Assembly: GCA_965205055.1 (NCBI GenBank)
Contig: OZ242030.1
Location: forward strand, 1,550,001 to 1,614,000
From: CBDBBY01 sp965205055
GTDB taxonomy: Bacteria > Pseudomonadota > Alphaproteobacteria > Rhodobacterales > Rhodobacteraceae
Length of the DNA: 64,000 nt
Direction of reading: 5' to 3'
The notes under the pieces were generated by a model that did not search any database, had not been told where the DNA came from, and worked only from the letters and a program-made list of their open reading frames with translations. Made by a program: the position numbers and the translations under genes. Each line of letters begins with the position of its first letter. Positions within the stretch are counted from its first letter, which is position 1. Shown one piece after another: positions 45,616 to 55,343 of this stretch.

Positions 45616-46084
45616 AGGCGTTCCCGCGCCAATCATGCCTAGACCTATCATTGATTTGGCTGGCCGAAGGTTCGGGCGGCTGACAGCCCTATCGCTTGCC
45701 GGAAACCGTGTGTGTCCGGCGGCTGACGAATTCGCGTTCGGAACCGGCGCGGAGTTGGACAGGCTGAAACGCTGCGAACCGTCATGCAATCGAACGCCGA
45801 CGTAACGGATGTGTCTCCGCCCAAAACAAAATTCAAGCATTTCGACGGATCGAGCATTGGCGTTCCTTGGGGTCATCCATTCAACGGCAAAATTTTCTTT
45901 CTGACCTTCCCGCGACTGTTCTCCTTTGAATCGTTGCAGAAACCGAATAAACGCGCTTTAGAACTCTAGGCAGCAGCAATTTTCGCGAGCCGCGAGCGAC
46001 AGCCGCAACGGAGGCGTCGCATCGGGATTGCACCCAAACAACGTTGCCGAGTTGCAAGCGCAAAATACAAATTGGAGCAAATTC
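45616..46084. other. Intergenic with an HNH-homing-type N-terminal fragment
   Basis: At 45635-45805 a short frame begins MPRPIIDLAGRRFGRLTAL, like the N-terminus of phage/homing HNH proteins (GxRFGRLTV), but the rest is absent. From 45806 to 46084 there is no gene; this should hold the metY promoter. Confidence 0.4.
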
Positions 46085-47377
46085 ATGTCAGATGCACCGA
46101 CCTACGGTTTCGATACTTTGCAGATCCACGCGGGTTCTCGCCCCGACCCCGCCACGGGCGCGCGGCAAACGCCAATCTACCAAACGACGGCCTACGTTTT
46201 CAGGGATACCGATCACGCCGCGGCTTTGTTCAACCTCCAAGAAGTCGGCTACATCTATTCGCGACTTACAAACCCTACCGTCGCTGTTCTGCAGGAGCGG
46301 CTCGCCGCCCTTGAAGGCGGCGCGGGCGCGGTTTGCTGCTCGTCCGGCCACGGCGCCCAGATCATGGCGCTCTTTCCGATCATGCAGCCCGGGTGCAACA
46401 TCATAACCTCCGACAGGCTGTACGGCGGGACGGTCACCCAGTTCAGCCGCACGATCAATCGGTTCGGATGGTCCGCAAAGTTCGTTGACACGGAAGATTT
46501 GGACGCGGTGCAAGCGGCGTTCGACGAAAACACCCGCGCCCTGTTCTGCGAGTCCATCGCCAATCCGGGCGGGTATATAACGGACCTTGATGCGCTTGCC
46601 GCGATCGCGGAGAAGAACGGCGTTCCTTTGATTGTCGACAACACCTCGGCTACGCCTTATCTCTGCCGCCCCATTGAGCATGGAGCGACACTGATCGTCC
46701 ACTCCTTGACGAAATTCCTGACAGGGAACGGAACGGTTACCGGCGGCGCAATTGTTGATTCCGGCACATTCGACTGGTCGGCTTCGGACAAGTTTCCGTC
46801 CATGTCCCAGCCTGAACCCGCCTACCACGGATTGAAGTTCCACGAGACTTTCGGACCGCTGGCATTCACGTTCCACGGAATCGCAGTCGGTCTCCGCGAT
46901 CTGGGGATGACGATGAATCCCCAAGGCGCGCACTACACGCTCCTTGGAATCGAAACGCTTTCCTTGCGGATGCAAAAGCACGTCTCCAACGCGCAAAAAC
47001 TTGCTGCCTGGCTTTCGAACGATGATCGGGTCGAAAAGGTCACCTATGCCGGGTTGCCTTCGTCGCCATATTACTCCCGGATAGAGAAGATTTGCCCGAA
47101 GGGGGCAGGCGCCCTGTTCACATTCGCGATGAAGGGCGGTTACGACGCATGCGTCAAGTTCGTGAACAGCCTGGAAATATTCAGCCACGTCGCGAATCTG
47201 GGCGATGCCAGGTCTTTGGTGATCCATTCGGCTTCAACCACGCACCGGCAGTTGACCCCTGAGCAACAGGCGGCCACAGGCGCGGAGCCCGACGTCGTGC
47301 GGCTTTCCATCGGAATCGAGGATCCCGACGACCTTATCGAAGACCTTGATCAGGCGCTCGCAAAGGCGACATCATAA
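46085..47377 (+). CDS. metY: O-acetylhomoserine aminocarboxypropyltransferase/sulfhydrylase
   Basis: A 430-aa PLP enzyme of the Cys/Met metabolism family making homocysteine from O-acetylhomoserine and sulfide. Evidence: YSRLTNPTVAVLQERLAALE, SSGHGAQIMALFPIMQPG, VDNTSATPYLCRPIEHGAT, and VHSLTKFLTGNGTVTGG with the PLP lysine at K210. The length and the insert around SASDKFPSMSQPEPAYHG are typical of MetY rather than MetB/MetC. ATG 46085 has TTGGAG 8 nt upstream. It is normally co-located with a CoA-binding gene such as that at 41053. Confidence 0.95.
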   Translation: MSDAPTYGFDTLQIHAGSRPDPATGARQTPIYQTTAYVFRDTDHAAALFNLQEVGYIYSRLTNPTVAVLQERLAALEGGAGAVCCSSGHGAQIMALFPIMQPGCNIITSDRLYGGTVTQFSRTINRFGWSAKFVDTEDLDAVQAAFDENTRALFCESIANPGGYITDLDALAAIAEKNGVPLIVDNTSATPYLCRPIEHGATLIVHSLTKFLTGNGTVTGGAIVDSGTFDWSASDKFPSMSQPEPAYHGLKFHETFGPLAFTFHGIAVGLRDLGMTMNPQGAHYTLLGIETLSLRMQKHVSNAQKLAAWLSNDDRVEKVTYAGLPSSPYYSRIEKICPKGAGALFTFAMKGGYDACVKFVNSLEIFSHVANLGDARSLVIHSASTTHRQLTPEQQAATGAEPDVVRLSIGIEDPDDLIEDLDQALAKATS

Positions 47378-47409
47378 GCGAAACTTGGGATTCGCAAGCC
47401 TTTATTCAT

Positions 47410-47434
47410 CGACCCTGCGGCAACCGCAGGGTCG
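47410..47434 (+). terminator. Hairpin after metY (possible terminator without T-run)
   Basis: Perfect 11-bp stem CGACCCTGCGG / CCGCAGGGTCG around CAA, 33 bp after the metY stop. There is no T-tract, so it may be a processing or attenuator hairpin. Confidence 0.5.
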
Positions 47435-47578
47435 AGTTGCCCGTCCGCCAGCGAAACGCCGACCATAACCGCAGACGTCTCCCTTTGCATTCGGAACTCT
47501 AGCCGAAGGCCAAGCAACCAAACGCCGCAAGAGATCAAAAATCTGGATGCTGGAATACAACCCGCTCAACTCTTTTTT

Positions 47579-47640
47579 CCCCATCCTCGGACGCAGACGA
47601 ATCGGACCCCGAACAGCCGCAAAAATGCTGAACCCAAACA
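47579..47640 (+). repeat. Interspersed repeat R1, copy 4
   Basis: CCCCATCCTCGGACGCAGAC ... CAAAAATGCTGAACCCAAAC, closest to the consensus. It lies between metY and the ParD-like gene. Confidence 0.75.
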
Positions 47641-47713
47641 TGCCTTTGGCAACTCGCCTATTCGGCATAAGATGTCTGACACGAGCACACCGATTTTTTG
47701 GAATACAGTCGCG

Positions 47714-47998
47714 ATGGCCAGCCAAAGCCTTATGATCAGCCTGGATCCTGAGTTGACGGATTGGCTTGTGACTGAAGCAAAGCGCCAAGATCGAAGCGCG
47801 GCCTGCATTGCCGAACAGGCCGTTCAATCGCTCAAAGATCGTTCAGAAGCGAAGTCGCAGCTTATCCGGGAGGCCGTAGCGGAAGCGGACAAGGGCACCT
47901 TCATTTCAGAAGACAAGATGAACGACTGGATGGACAGTTGGGATTCGGAAGGAGAACTGCCGCCCCCGAAGCCGGACGTATTTCCTATCCATACGTAA
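47714..47998 (+). CDS. ParD-like ribbon-helix-helix antitoxin
   Basis: A 94-aa antitoxin. N-terminal ribbon-helix-helix: SLMISLDPELTDWLVTEAKR then QDRSAACIAEQAVQSL. The C-terminal part, IREAVAEADKGTFISEDKMNDWM, resembles the toxin-binding helix of ParD/RHH antitoxins. ATG 47714 is preferred to an upstream start at 47672. The ParE/RelE-type toxin starts 19 bp downstream in the same operon; repression of its own promoter through the RHH domain is expected. Confidence 0.8.
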   Translation: MASQSLMISLDPELTDWLVTEAKRQDRSAACIAEQAVQSLKDRSEAKSQLIREAVAEADKGTFISEDKMNDWMDSWDSEGELPPPKPDVFPIHT

Positions 47999-48017
47999 TC
48001 GACGGAAGTCAGACATC

Positions 48018-48587
48018 TTGAACGCGAGAGACGACGTCGCGTGGTTTCAAGACGACTGCGGCAGAGTGTTTCCGGCGGGAAAAGGAAACGCCGGAGCGCA
48101 GCTTCAAGGCATGATTCAGCTTATCTCCGAGCACCCGAACGTCGGGCATCCGACTGATGATTTCAAAGATGCCATTGAATACCCGATTCGCAAGACTCCG
48201 TGTACGATGATCTATCGCATCAAAGGAAACGAACTGCAGGTTCTGCGCGTTCTTGATCAACGTGGCGGATTCTTCAATGAACGCAGGAAGCATTTGGTAG
48301 CGAATACTGAGCGCACCATTTTGATCTTTGAGGCTGTGCTGCGCCGAAAGCGACGAATAAGGAAAAATTTGCGAAGCGTTTTCAGATTGAACTTCACGGC
48401 GCACAACACGCAAGTTTCCTTGTCAGCAATGCGATTCGCGCATTCCTGCATGCCAACTGTCGGAACCATTTTCGCCGGATTGATGTCCGAGAGATCAAAT
48501 TCAGTATGTTGCCCGAGCGTCAGAACCGCTTGGAAGCTTCCGGAACTGCAAAGGGAGGCGGTCGAGCGGTCGGCGAGCAAAGAATGA
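48018..48587 (+). CDS. RelE/ParE-family toxin with an extended C-terminus
   Basis: The first 95 or so residues are a complete RelE/ParE fold: VAWFQDDCGRVFPAGKGNA, LISEHPNVGHPTDDF, and YPIRKTPCTMIYRIKGNELQ then VLRVLDQRGGFFNER, where family members end. Here the frame runs on for about 95 basic, Cys-containing residues (RRKRRIRKNLRSVFRLNFT) that do not look like a domain and probably result from loss of the native stop. The start is TTG 48018 with GGAAG upstream. Paired with the ParD-like antitoxin; toxin function may or may not tolerate the tail. Confidence 0.75.
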   Translation: MNARDDVAWFQDDCGRVFPAGKGNAGAQLQGMIQLISEHPNVGHPTDDFKDAIEYPIRKTPCTMIYRIKGNELQVLRVLDQRGGFFNERRKHLVANTERTILIFEAVLRRKRRIRKNLRSVFRLNFTAHNTQVSLSAMRFAHSCMPTVGTIFAGLMSERSNSVCCPSVRTAWKLPELQREAVERSASKE

Positions 48588-49082
48588 ATGTCGAGAAATC
48601 GCACGAGAGGTCTATGCCAATGGTCTCCGGATGTGTTAATGTGCTCGTGCTCTCTTCTATCTGATGCGCGGTCCTTGATGGCCGCAATCAACTGTTCGAG
48701 ACAGTGAAGAGATGCGGTGCCGGCTCGCTCTCGGGCGTGGTCAAGCTACGACTGATTGACGCCGTGCACCGCCCCGTCGCCGGCCTCGGCCATGGTCGGC
48801 GACGGGAACACAATCATGGTCGGGATACGGAAGATGTACTGGGCGTGGCAATCCAGCCCTGAATACGAAACCCGTACGGATTCTCGACAACCCGCTCCCG
48901 ACGCAAAACCACTCGACCTCGCTGCGCTTCAAAGATCTGAATTTTGACGACCGAGAGATGCGTTTGCTAAAACCCCATCCTCGGGTGCAGACGAATCGGA
49001 CCCGGAGCAGTCGCAAAAATGCGAACTCAAACATCTTCTTGCCGTTGAATGTCGCGGTGGAGTATCCTGACAAGGCGGCGCG
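48588..49082. other. Intergenic with R1 copy 5 (48973-49031)
   Basis: No gene. R1 (CCCCATCCTCGGGTGCAGAC ... CAAAAATGCGAACTC) lies just upstream of the next gene, as a possible insertion scar or regulatory segment. Confidence 0.5.
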
Positions 49083-50894
49083 ATGCCGCAATCACGAACA
49101 CGGCATGATCAAGTGACGGGCAGAGCGGAAAACGCCAATTTCTCCATATCGTCCAACGGGCCGATCGCATCGATGTTCCACCATCCGACCGTCGGCGTGA
49201 AAGTTTTCATTGGGGAAGTTGACACGGAACACCGGAAATCCGATCGGCATTGGACCATGCTTCGCCGAAAAGCATTCAGTTTGGCAGGCGGATTGCTGAA
49301 GACAAAGATCGTCATTCCCAACGAACTCGTCTACTACTCGAGATGCTATGCGCCCGGCCCTACGTCCAAGGAGCGAGCCGTTCAAATCCGGCAAGGACTC
49401 ATCGGGCGGACAGGCTATAATGAAAACGTGTCGGAATTGGTGTTCGACTGGTTCGGCGACGGGGACACAGTGCAGATCGCAGTCGTAGGAAAAGAAACTC
49501 TTCGCGAAGCGGACGACTTCGCGACGGCGATCGGCCTCAATCCGGTTGCGTATTCCGCCGATCCGGATCCGAGTCAGTTCGGAAGTGAGCCGTTCTTTGA
49601 AAGACCCGCAGACGCGAGCGGCGGAAGCGATTCCGATGGCGAGCCACCTGTCGCAGGCCGCACAGCAACTGGCGGAGGTGAAGGCGGCGGATGGTCTATC
49701 TCCGCGATGATTGAACGCCTCGGAAAACGTCCTAACCGAAATGTAGCGCAGTTCGGAATTCTGTTGAATACCGGGCCAAGCACGGCTCGAAAGGAAACTT
49801 GCGGCCGGCCGGCAGTCTGCGAACACCTGTACGATGCACAGGCTCAAACCTGCACGAAAGCAGCGGCATCGCTCGGACGTCTGCCGTTCGGCGCAGTACG
49901 CTCAAAATCCGCCAAACGGGCAATCGTCGCCGTTCTGGCAGGAGTCGTGCAGGTCGCGACGTCGGCTGGTCCGTCCGCGGCACAAGAAACTACCTCGGCA
50001 CCTATCGAATACGTGCCCCAATTGCGCCCACTGGTGCTTGAACCGCCTGTCGTTCTTCGACCGCATTATCTTGGCGGCAGCTCGGCCATTGCATCCGTAG
50101 AAAATACGCTCGATCTTGAACCGGAAACCGAGCCGGTCGCAACAAAGCCGGAAGATCAGCCGCCTGCGGACATCGCCGACAAAGTCGCTTCCGGGCCGTC
50201 GGAGCCGACCGGTCCGATTCCGCCCGAATCGGATTCATCGGTTTCCAAAGCCGACGAAGCCTCAAGCCGGACAGCCGATTCGAGCGGAACCGCCGAAGGA
50301 ATTGCGAGCGACGCGGGCGCTATCGATAATTCCGCGGCGGATGGCAGCGCAATTCTGCCGGAATTCGCAGCCGCAGAGCCGCCGAATCCGCAGATTGCCG
50401 ATGCTGCGTCGGAGGATGCGGAAACAGTCGGAAGCGAATTCGCAGCTCCGCCGAAACGCCCGGAATCGATCAGCGCGGCAGTGGTCGAATACGGACCGCC
50501 GCAGCGCCCCGAATATATCGCGAATGCCCGCAAACGAACCCGCCGCCCGGCGGCATCCAATGAACTGCAAGTCGCTCCCCCGTCTCGGCCGCAGAATTTG
50601 CAAACCTTCGCTGCGGCGCGCACCGGGAGTTCCTCGTCCCAAAAAAGCAAATCGGATGAAACCGTCTCATCGTACGCAACCGAAAATCGCGCAATCAGAA
50701 ACGCTCGACTCGTTCTGATCGGCGTCATGGGCAAGCCTGATCAGATGAAGGCCTTGGTTCGTCTCAAAAAAGGCACGCTGGTCAGCGTGTCCGTCGGCGA
50801 CGCGCTTGACGGCGGCCGGGTCAAATCGATCCATAGCGACCACATCGTCTACTCGAAGGGAAAGAGGAATAGGCGTCTCTCCATGCCGGATTGA
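49083..50894 (+). CDS. Conserved alphaproteobacterial protein, PilM-like N-terminus and PilP/GspC-like C-terminus
   Basis: A 603-aa protein. Residues 30-175 have an actin-like or PilM-like pattern (LLKTKIVIPNELVYYSRCY, GLIGRTGYNENVSELVFDW, VQIAVVGKETLREADDFA, GLNPVAYSADPDPSQFGSEP). A membrane-spanning or hydrophobic stretch near 290 (AKRAIVAVLAGVVQVATSA) is followed by a long disordered Pro/Ala/Ser/Glu region with repeats of PPKRPE, PPQRPE and PPSRPQ. The end, ARLVLIGVMGKPDQMKALVR to VSVGDALDGGRVKSI, resembles the PilP/GspC C-terminal domain. Rhodobacteraceae homologs are often mis-annotated as translation initiation factor 2. Probably an envelope-spanning structural protein. Confidence 0.7.
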   Translation: MPQSRTRHDQVTGRAENANFSISSNGPIASMFHHPTVGVKVFIGEVDTEHRKSDRHWTMLRRKAFSLAGGLLKTKIVIPNELVYYSRCYAPGPTSKERAVQIRQGLIGRTGYNENVSELVFDWFGDGDTVQIAVVGKETLREADDFATAIGLNPVAYSADPDPSQFGSEPFFERPADASGGSDSDGEPPVAGRTATGGGEGGGWSISAMIERLGKRPNRNVAQFGILLNTGPSTARKETCGRPAVCEHLYDAQAQTCTKAAASLGRLPFGAVRSKSAKRAIVAVLAGVVQVATSAGPSAAQETTSAPIEYVPQLRPLVLEPPVVLRPHYLGGSSAIASVENTLDLEPETEPVATKPEDQPPADIADKVASGPSEPTGPIPPESDSSVSKADEASSRTADSSGTAEGIASDAGAIDNSAADGSAILPEFAAAEPPNPQIADAASEDAETVGSEFAAPPKRPESISAAVVEYGPPQRPEYIANARKRTRRPAASNELQVAPPSRPQNLQTFAAARTGSSSSQKSKSDETVSSYATENRAIRNARLVLIGVMGKPDQMKALVRLKKGTLVSVSVGDALDGGRVKSIHSDHIVYSKGKRNRRLSMPD

Positions 50895-51146
50895 TGCCCG
50901 GCGCGCACGTTGGTTTGAGGCGCGCCCAATTCGGAACGGAATGCTGCCGACTTGCGATCATGCCGGGCGCGGTGCGATTATCCGGCTTCGGAGGTCGGCT
51001 TGACGCGGTTCGCGCTGCATCATTGCAAGTGAATGCGCAAATTTTTTGCATGCAGATGTTGACGACATGCGAATAATGAAATTCCGTCGAGGACAATCGC
51101 CCCAATTTTGGATGCGCGCCTGGTCGAGCCGCAAAGGGACACCGCC

Positions 51147-53048
51147 ATGAGTTATCGAGAAGTCTATCAGAACTGCAAGAAGGATCCGGAAGCATTCTGG
51201 CTGGAGGCAGCCGGTGCGATCGATTGGGTCAAACCGCCGACGAGAGCTTTGTTCGACGAGAAAGAGCCTTTTTTCACATGGTTCAACGACGCGGTCGTCA
51301 ATGCCTGCTGGAACGCCTTGGACCGGCACGTCGAAGCCGGCCGGGGCGAAAACACCGCCATCATCTACGACAGCCCCGTCACCGGAGCAAAACGGTCGAT
51401 CTCGTTCGCCGAACTCCTCGGCCGCGTCTCTCGATTGGCCGGGGCCATGGCCGCGAAAGGGGTATCGAAAGGGGATCGCGTCATCATTTACATGCCGATG
51501 ATTCCCGAAGCGCTTGAGGCCATGCTGGCTTGCGCGCGGCTGGGAGCCGTGCACTCGGTCGTCTTCGGAGGCTTTGCGGCCAACGAGCTTGCAGTGCGCA
51601 TAACCGATGCCAAACCCAAATGCGTTCTGGCGGCGTCTTGCGGGATCGAGCCGGGCAGGATCGTGGAATACAAACCCCTTCTGGACAAGGCGATTTCCAT
51701 TTCGGACCACAAGCCGGAATTCTGCGTCGTCGCGCAACGGGAACAATGCGAAGCCGGTCTGGCGAACGGACGCGATTTCGACTGGAGCGAGTTCGTTTCC
51801 GGCGCGAAACCCGCCGACTGCATCCCGGTCGAAGGAACGCATCCCGCGTACATCCTCTATACCTCCGGGACGACCGGGCAGCCCAAAGGCGTCCTTCGGC
51901 CGACCGCCGGCCATCTGGTCGCTCTGCAATGGTCGATGAAGAACATTTACGGAGTGGACCCCGGAGAGGTCTTTTGGACCGCCTCCGACGTCGGATGGGT
52001 CGTGGGCCACTCCTACATTTGCTACGCGCCATTGCTTGCCGGCAACACGAGTGTGATGTTCGAAGGCAAGCCGGTCGGAACGCCCGACGCAGCGGCATTT
52101 TGGCGGGTCATTTCGGAACACGGCGTGCGCGCCTTGTTTACGGCACCTACGGCCTTCCGCGCGATCAAGAGGGCCGACCCTCAAGGCCTGTTCATAAAGG
52201 ACTACGATCTGTCTTGCCTGAAGACCTTGTTTCTTGCCGGGGAGCGCGCCGACCCCGACACGATCAAATGGGCTGAGAAGCATCTGGGCGTGCCGGTCAT
52301 CGACCATTGGTGGCAAACCGAAACCGGATGGGCCATCGCGGCGAACCCGGTCGGAATTGAAATGCTCCCCGTGAAGCTCGGCTCTCCGTCGGTCGCGATG
52401 CCGGGCTACGACATTCGCGTGCTCGACGACGGCGGGCGCGAGGTTCCCCGCGGAACGCTGGGTTCGATCGGGATCAAGCTTCCGCTCCCGCCGGGAACCT
52501 TGCCGACCCTCTGGAAAGCCGATCAATTGTATTTCGACAAATACCTCAAGGAATTTCCCGGCTACTACAGCACCGGCGACGCCGGGTACATGGACGAAGA
52601 CGATTACATGTACATCATGGCCCGCACCGACGACGTCATCAATGTTGCCGGCCACAGGCTATCGACCGGCGCGATAGAGGAAGTGCTCGCCAGCCATGCG
52701 GATGTCGCCGAGTGCGCCGTCGTCGGCGCGGCGGACGAATTGAAGGGACAGCTTCCTTTGGGCTTCCTTTGCTTGAACGAAGGCTGCGAAAAACCGCACG
52801 AACAGGTCGTTACCGAATGCGTTGCGCTGGTCAGGCGGGAGATCGGACCGGTCGCGGCATTCAAGACGGCGGCGGTCGTTCCGAGGCTTCCAAAAACGCG
52901 GTCGGGAAAAATACTTCGGGGAACGATCGCCAAGATCGCCGACGGCGAGACTTTCAAAACTCCGCCGACCATCGACGATCCGGCAATACTGGACGAAATA
53001 TCCGAGGCGCTCGCAAAAATGGGCTACAAGGGCCTTGCCCGAAATTGA
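51147..53048 (+). CDS. prpE: Propionate-CoA ligase / acyl-CoA synthetase
   Basis: A 633-aa AMP-forming synthetase. Motifs are YILYTSGTTGQPKGVLR (ATP-binding P-loop), SDVGWVVGHSYICYAPLLAG (GWVVGHSY is typical of PrpE rather than Acs), HWWQTETGW, YYSTGDAGYMDEDDY, and the catalytic lysine K588 in KTRSGKILRG. It activates propionate (or acetate) to the CoA thioester. ATG 51147 has AGGGA 9 nt upstream. The 250 bp before it should hold its promoter. It links functionally to aceA in short-chain fatty-acid use, but no prpBCD genes are nearby. Confidence 0.92.
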   Translation: MSYREVYQNCKKDPEAFWLEAAGAIDWVKPPTRALFDEKEPFFTWFNDAVVNACWNALDRHVEAGRGENTAIIYDSPVTGAKRSISFAELLGRVSRLAGAMAAKGVSKGDRVIIYMPMIPEALEAMLACARLGAVHSVVFGGFAANELAVRITDAKPKCVLAASCGIEPGRIVEYKPLLDKAISISDHKPEFCVVAQREQCEAGLANGRDFDWSEFVSGAKPADCIPVEGTHPAYILYTSGTTGQPKGVLRPTAGHLVALQWSMKNIYGVDPGEVFWTASDVGWVVGHSYICYAPLLAGNTSVMFEGKPVGTPDAAAFWRVISEHGVRALFTAPTAFRAIKRADPQGLFIKDYDLSCLKTLFLAGERADPDTIKWAEKHLGVPVIDHWWQTETGWAIAANPVGIEMLPVKLGSPSVAMPGYDIRVLDDGGREVPRGTLGSIGIKLPLPPGTLPTLWKADQLYFDKYLKEFPGYYSTGDAGYMDEDDYMYIMARTDDVINVAGHRLSTGAIEEVLASHADVAECAVVGAADELKGQLPLGFLCLNEGCEKPHEQVVTECVALVRREIGPVAAFKTAAVVPRLPKTRSGKILRGTIAKIADGETFKTPPTIDDPAILDEISEALAKMGYKGLARN

Positions 53049-54033
53049 GTCCTGCCCCAGCAAGCGTTGGCGCGGACCGCGCCTTGGACCGGTGCGCGCG
53101 GTTGCGGCCCGAGCAGCCACCAAGACCGACGGGACTTGCATCGAAGGCCACATTTTTGAATTCAGGCGGCGAAAAGAATTCCCTGCTTCGAGTCGCAAAA
53201 GGAACTGCCGATGAAACGCACCAAGTTCCTGTCCCGGGCTTGGGCAAATCAGCATTTATATGTTCACAACCAATATCAAGGACGTCGCGTCCGTGAGGGT
53301 GTCGCTCATGATTCTTGATTGGTCACTATTGGAACCCTCGAACCGTGTCGCCAAGGTTGTGTGTTTTGGAGAGCCTGCAGTGCCGCAGCCGCCTGACAAA
53401 GAATCATGAGATGCACCCCGTCCGTGAAGCTGCGCCGGGAATCAACATTGCCAAGAAGACGGCGTGGCCAATGCTGAACGCTGCGGCGGGCATCTGAAGC
53501 TGAAGCAGATCTGGAGCGCCCGTTCGTCAAGCTCTTGATCTGGAAAGCCCGGACAAAACCAGCATTCGTTCGGAGCCCAAGAAGCCGCCTGAACCGCGGA
53601 AAATCACGCTGCCGCAAATGGCCCGGATCCGCGAACAACTGAACTGGGACAGGGATTGAACATGCCAAGAGCATCCTTGGCTCATCGTGCAGCGCCTCTT
53701 GCCGCCTGATCATCATTCGACGCGAACGCCATGATGACCCGCAGAATGCGGTTATGCGTTGCGATCTTCAAATGGATTCAAACCAGTAATCCACACAGCT
53801 TCCGCGTCGGTCGGGCTTCTTGCCGGGTTGAAGCAACGAATCCGGACGTCGCTTCAGATGAATCTCAAGCAGCTTCGGTGCAAAAATCTACTTTCGCAGG
53901 CGGTCGGAAAAAGTTTATAGCCTTGTCCGCCGATTCCCGAACGAAAAACGGCCAGAAGCAGCAATCCGAGGGCGAACTCCTCGTCACCGGAAATGTGCAG
54001 AATGAACCTAAATTCAAATGGAGACGCAAATTC
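53049..54033. other. Long gap with an ISKra4-type end pair
   Basis: At 53306-53419 a miniature of about 114 bp has ISKra4-type inverted ends (CTCATGATTCTTGATTGG and CAAAGAATCATGAGATGCAC); its right part matches the ISKra4 3' end (CTGCAGTGCCGCAGCCGCCT). At about 53538-53660 a short open stretch ends LPQMARIREQLNWDRD and stop, possibly the tail of a lost gene. Nothing else is supported. Confidence 0.5.
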
Positions 54034-54666
54034 ATGTTCAGCAATCTGACAATCGTCGAACACCCTCTCGTGCAGCACAAGCTTACGATCATGCGCGAGC
54101 GAGAAACGGTCACGGCCGTATTCCGCCAGCTGCTGAAGGAAATCAGCAATTTGCTGGCCTATGAGATCACGCGCGAACTCAAGACGGGCACCCGCCTGAT
54201 CAAAACGCCCATGACGCGCATGGAAGCGCCCACGCTGAGCGGGAAAAAACTGGCTCTGATCTCAATACTCAGGGCTGGAAACGGGCTGCTGGACGGCGTG
54301 CTCGAACTGATTCCCTCGGCGAGGGTCGGTTTCGTTGGCCTTTACAGGAATGAAGAGACGCTTGAGCCGGTGGAGTATTATTTCAAGGTTCCGACGGATC
54401 TCGAAGAACGGCTGGTGATCGCTCTGGATCCGATGCTGGCGACGGGCAACTCCTCGGTCGCCGCGATCTCCAGGCTCAAGGAGGCCGGCGCGAAAAATAT
54501 CAGGTTCCTTTGCCTGCTCGCGGCGCCGGAAGGCGTCCAGCGCATGCTTGACGCGCATCCGGACGTCCAAATCGTCACAGCTGCGCTTGATGAAAAACTG
54601 AACGAGATCGGCTACATACTTCCCGGCCTCGGCGACGCGGGCGACCGGATGTTCGGAACGAAATAA
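54034..54666 (+). CDS. upp: Uracil phosphoribosyltransferase
   Basis: A 210-aa salvage enzyme making UMP from uracil and PRPP. N-terminus NLTIVEHPLVQHKLTIMRER, then LLAYEITRELKTGTRLIKTP, LISILRAGNGLLDGVLELIP, the PRPP loop LVIALDPMLATGNSSVAAI and the C-terminal DEKLNEIGYILPGLGDAGDR. Length is as usual for the family. ATG 54034; the frame is open 300 bp upstream but does not encode family sequence there. Confidence 0.95.
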   Translation: MFSNLTIVEHPLVQHKLTIMRERETVTAVFRQLLKEISNLLAYEITRELKTGTRLIKTPMTRMEAPTLSGKKLALISILRAGNGLLDGVLELIPSARVGFVGLYRNEETLEPVEYYFKVPTDLEERLVIALDPMLATGNSSVAAISRLKEAGAKNIRFLCLLAAPEGVQRMLDAHPDVQIVTAALDEKLNEIGYILPGLGDAGDRMFGTK

Positions 54667-55343
54667 CCCGCACTGCGCGGGACCGGAAGCCGCCTTCATT
54701 GAGGCTTATTCACGGCTTTCTCCCCGCAGATCCAAACTGAACGAACCGCGCGGTCATCTCCCGTCATGATCGCGGGGAACAGCATTTCCCAAAAATTCCC
54801 GACTTGATCGACCCTTTGCGCGTCCACTTCCGCTGACCGCAGATCGAGGCCGACTGCTCCTCAAAGCCGAGTTATGCCGTCATCTTCACGCGCACGCAGC
54901 TAAGTTGCCGATCTTTGCGGATCGGTATTTGAGTTTACCTATCTTTGAGACCCGCCTTGACGGTAGTTGCATTGTTGCGTACCCGCCGAAGAGCAAAGGA
55001 ATGAGTTGATGCCGGATATAGCGCGGAAGAGATTCTTTAGACATCGGCAAAGCGCGGCATCTTCGGCCATGTTACCGCCAAGTGGTGGGCCACACCTAAG
55101 CGCTTGTGGCTTTCGGTCCGCTACGGGTCGGCATTTGAAGCTTGGAGGGCAGCGTGGTCTTTGTTTCCGGCGTGGGACCTACGTCGAACTGGGTTATCGG
55201 CATTTCCTGCTGCTTGGCATCGACAACATGCGTGAAGAATAAGCGATGATCCGCCTCACTCAAAGCTTCAACGAACTGTACCGTAGTGTTCAAGAGCTTC
55301 ATTGCTGGCGAGACCGGACACTGATCCCCACAAGGGTAGATTC
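54667..55343. other. Intergenic between upp and cassette 1
   Basis: A short hairpin CCCGC-ACTGC-GCGGG follows upp. From about 55045 the sequence is homologous to 58995-59317 upstream of cassette 2 (shared CATCTTCGGC, GGGTCGG, GAAGCTTGGAGGGC, GGCGAGAC), so this is the conserved leader of the cassette. No gene is seen. Confidence 0.5.

Noticed and set aside
45965..46084. SAM-II-like riboswitch upstream of metY
   Set aside because: TTGCAAGCGC followed by AAATTGGAGC resembles the 3' part of SAM-II, but the 5' helix strand and the conserved GATTT loop are absent, so no pseudoknot can be drawn.
53731..54033. 101-residue N-terminal extension of Upp
   Set aside because: The family N-terminus begins at ATG 54034; the upstream residues are not conserved-looking.
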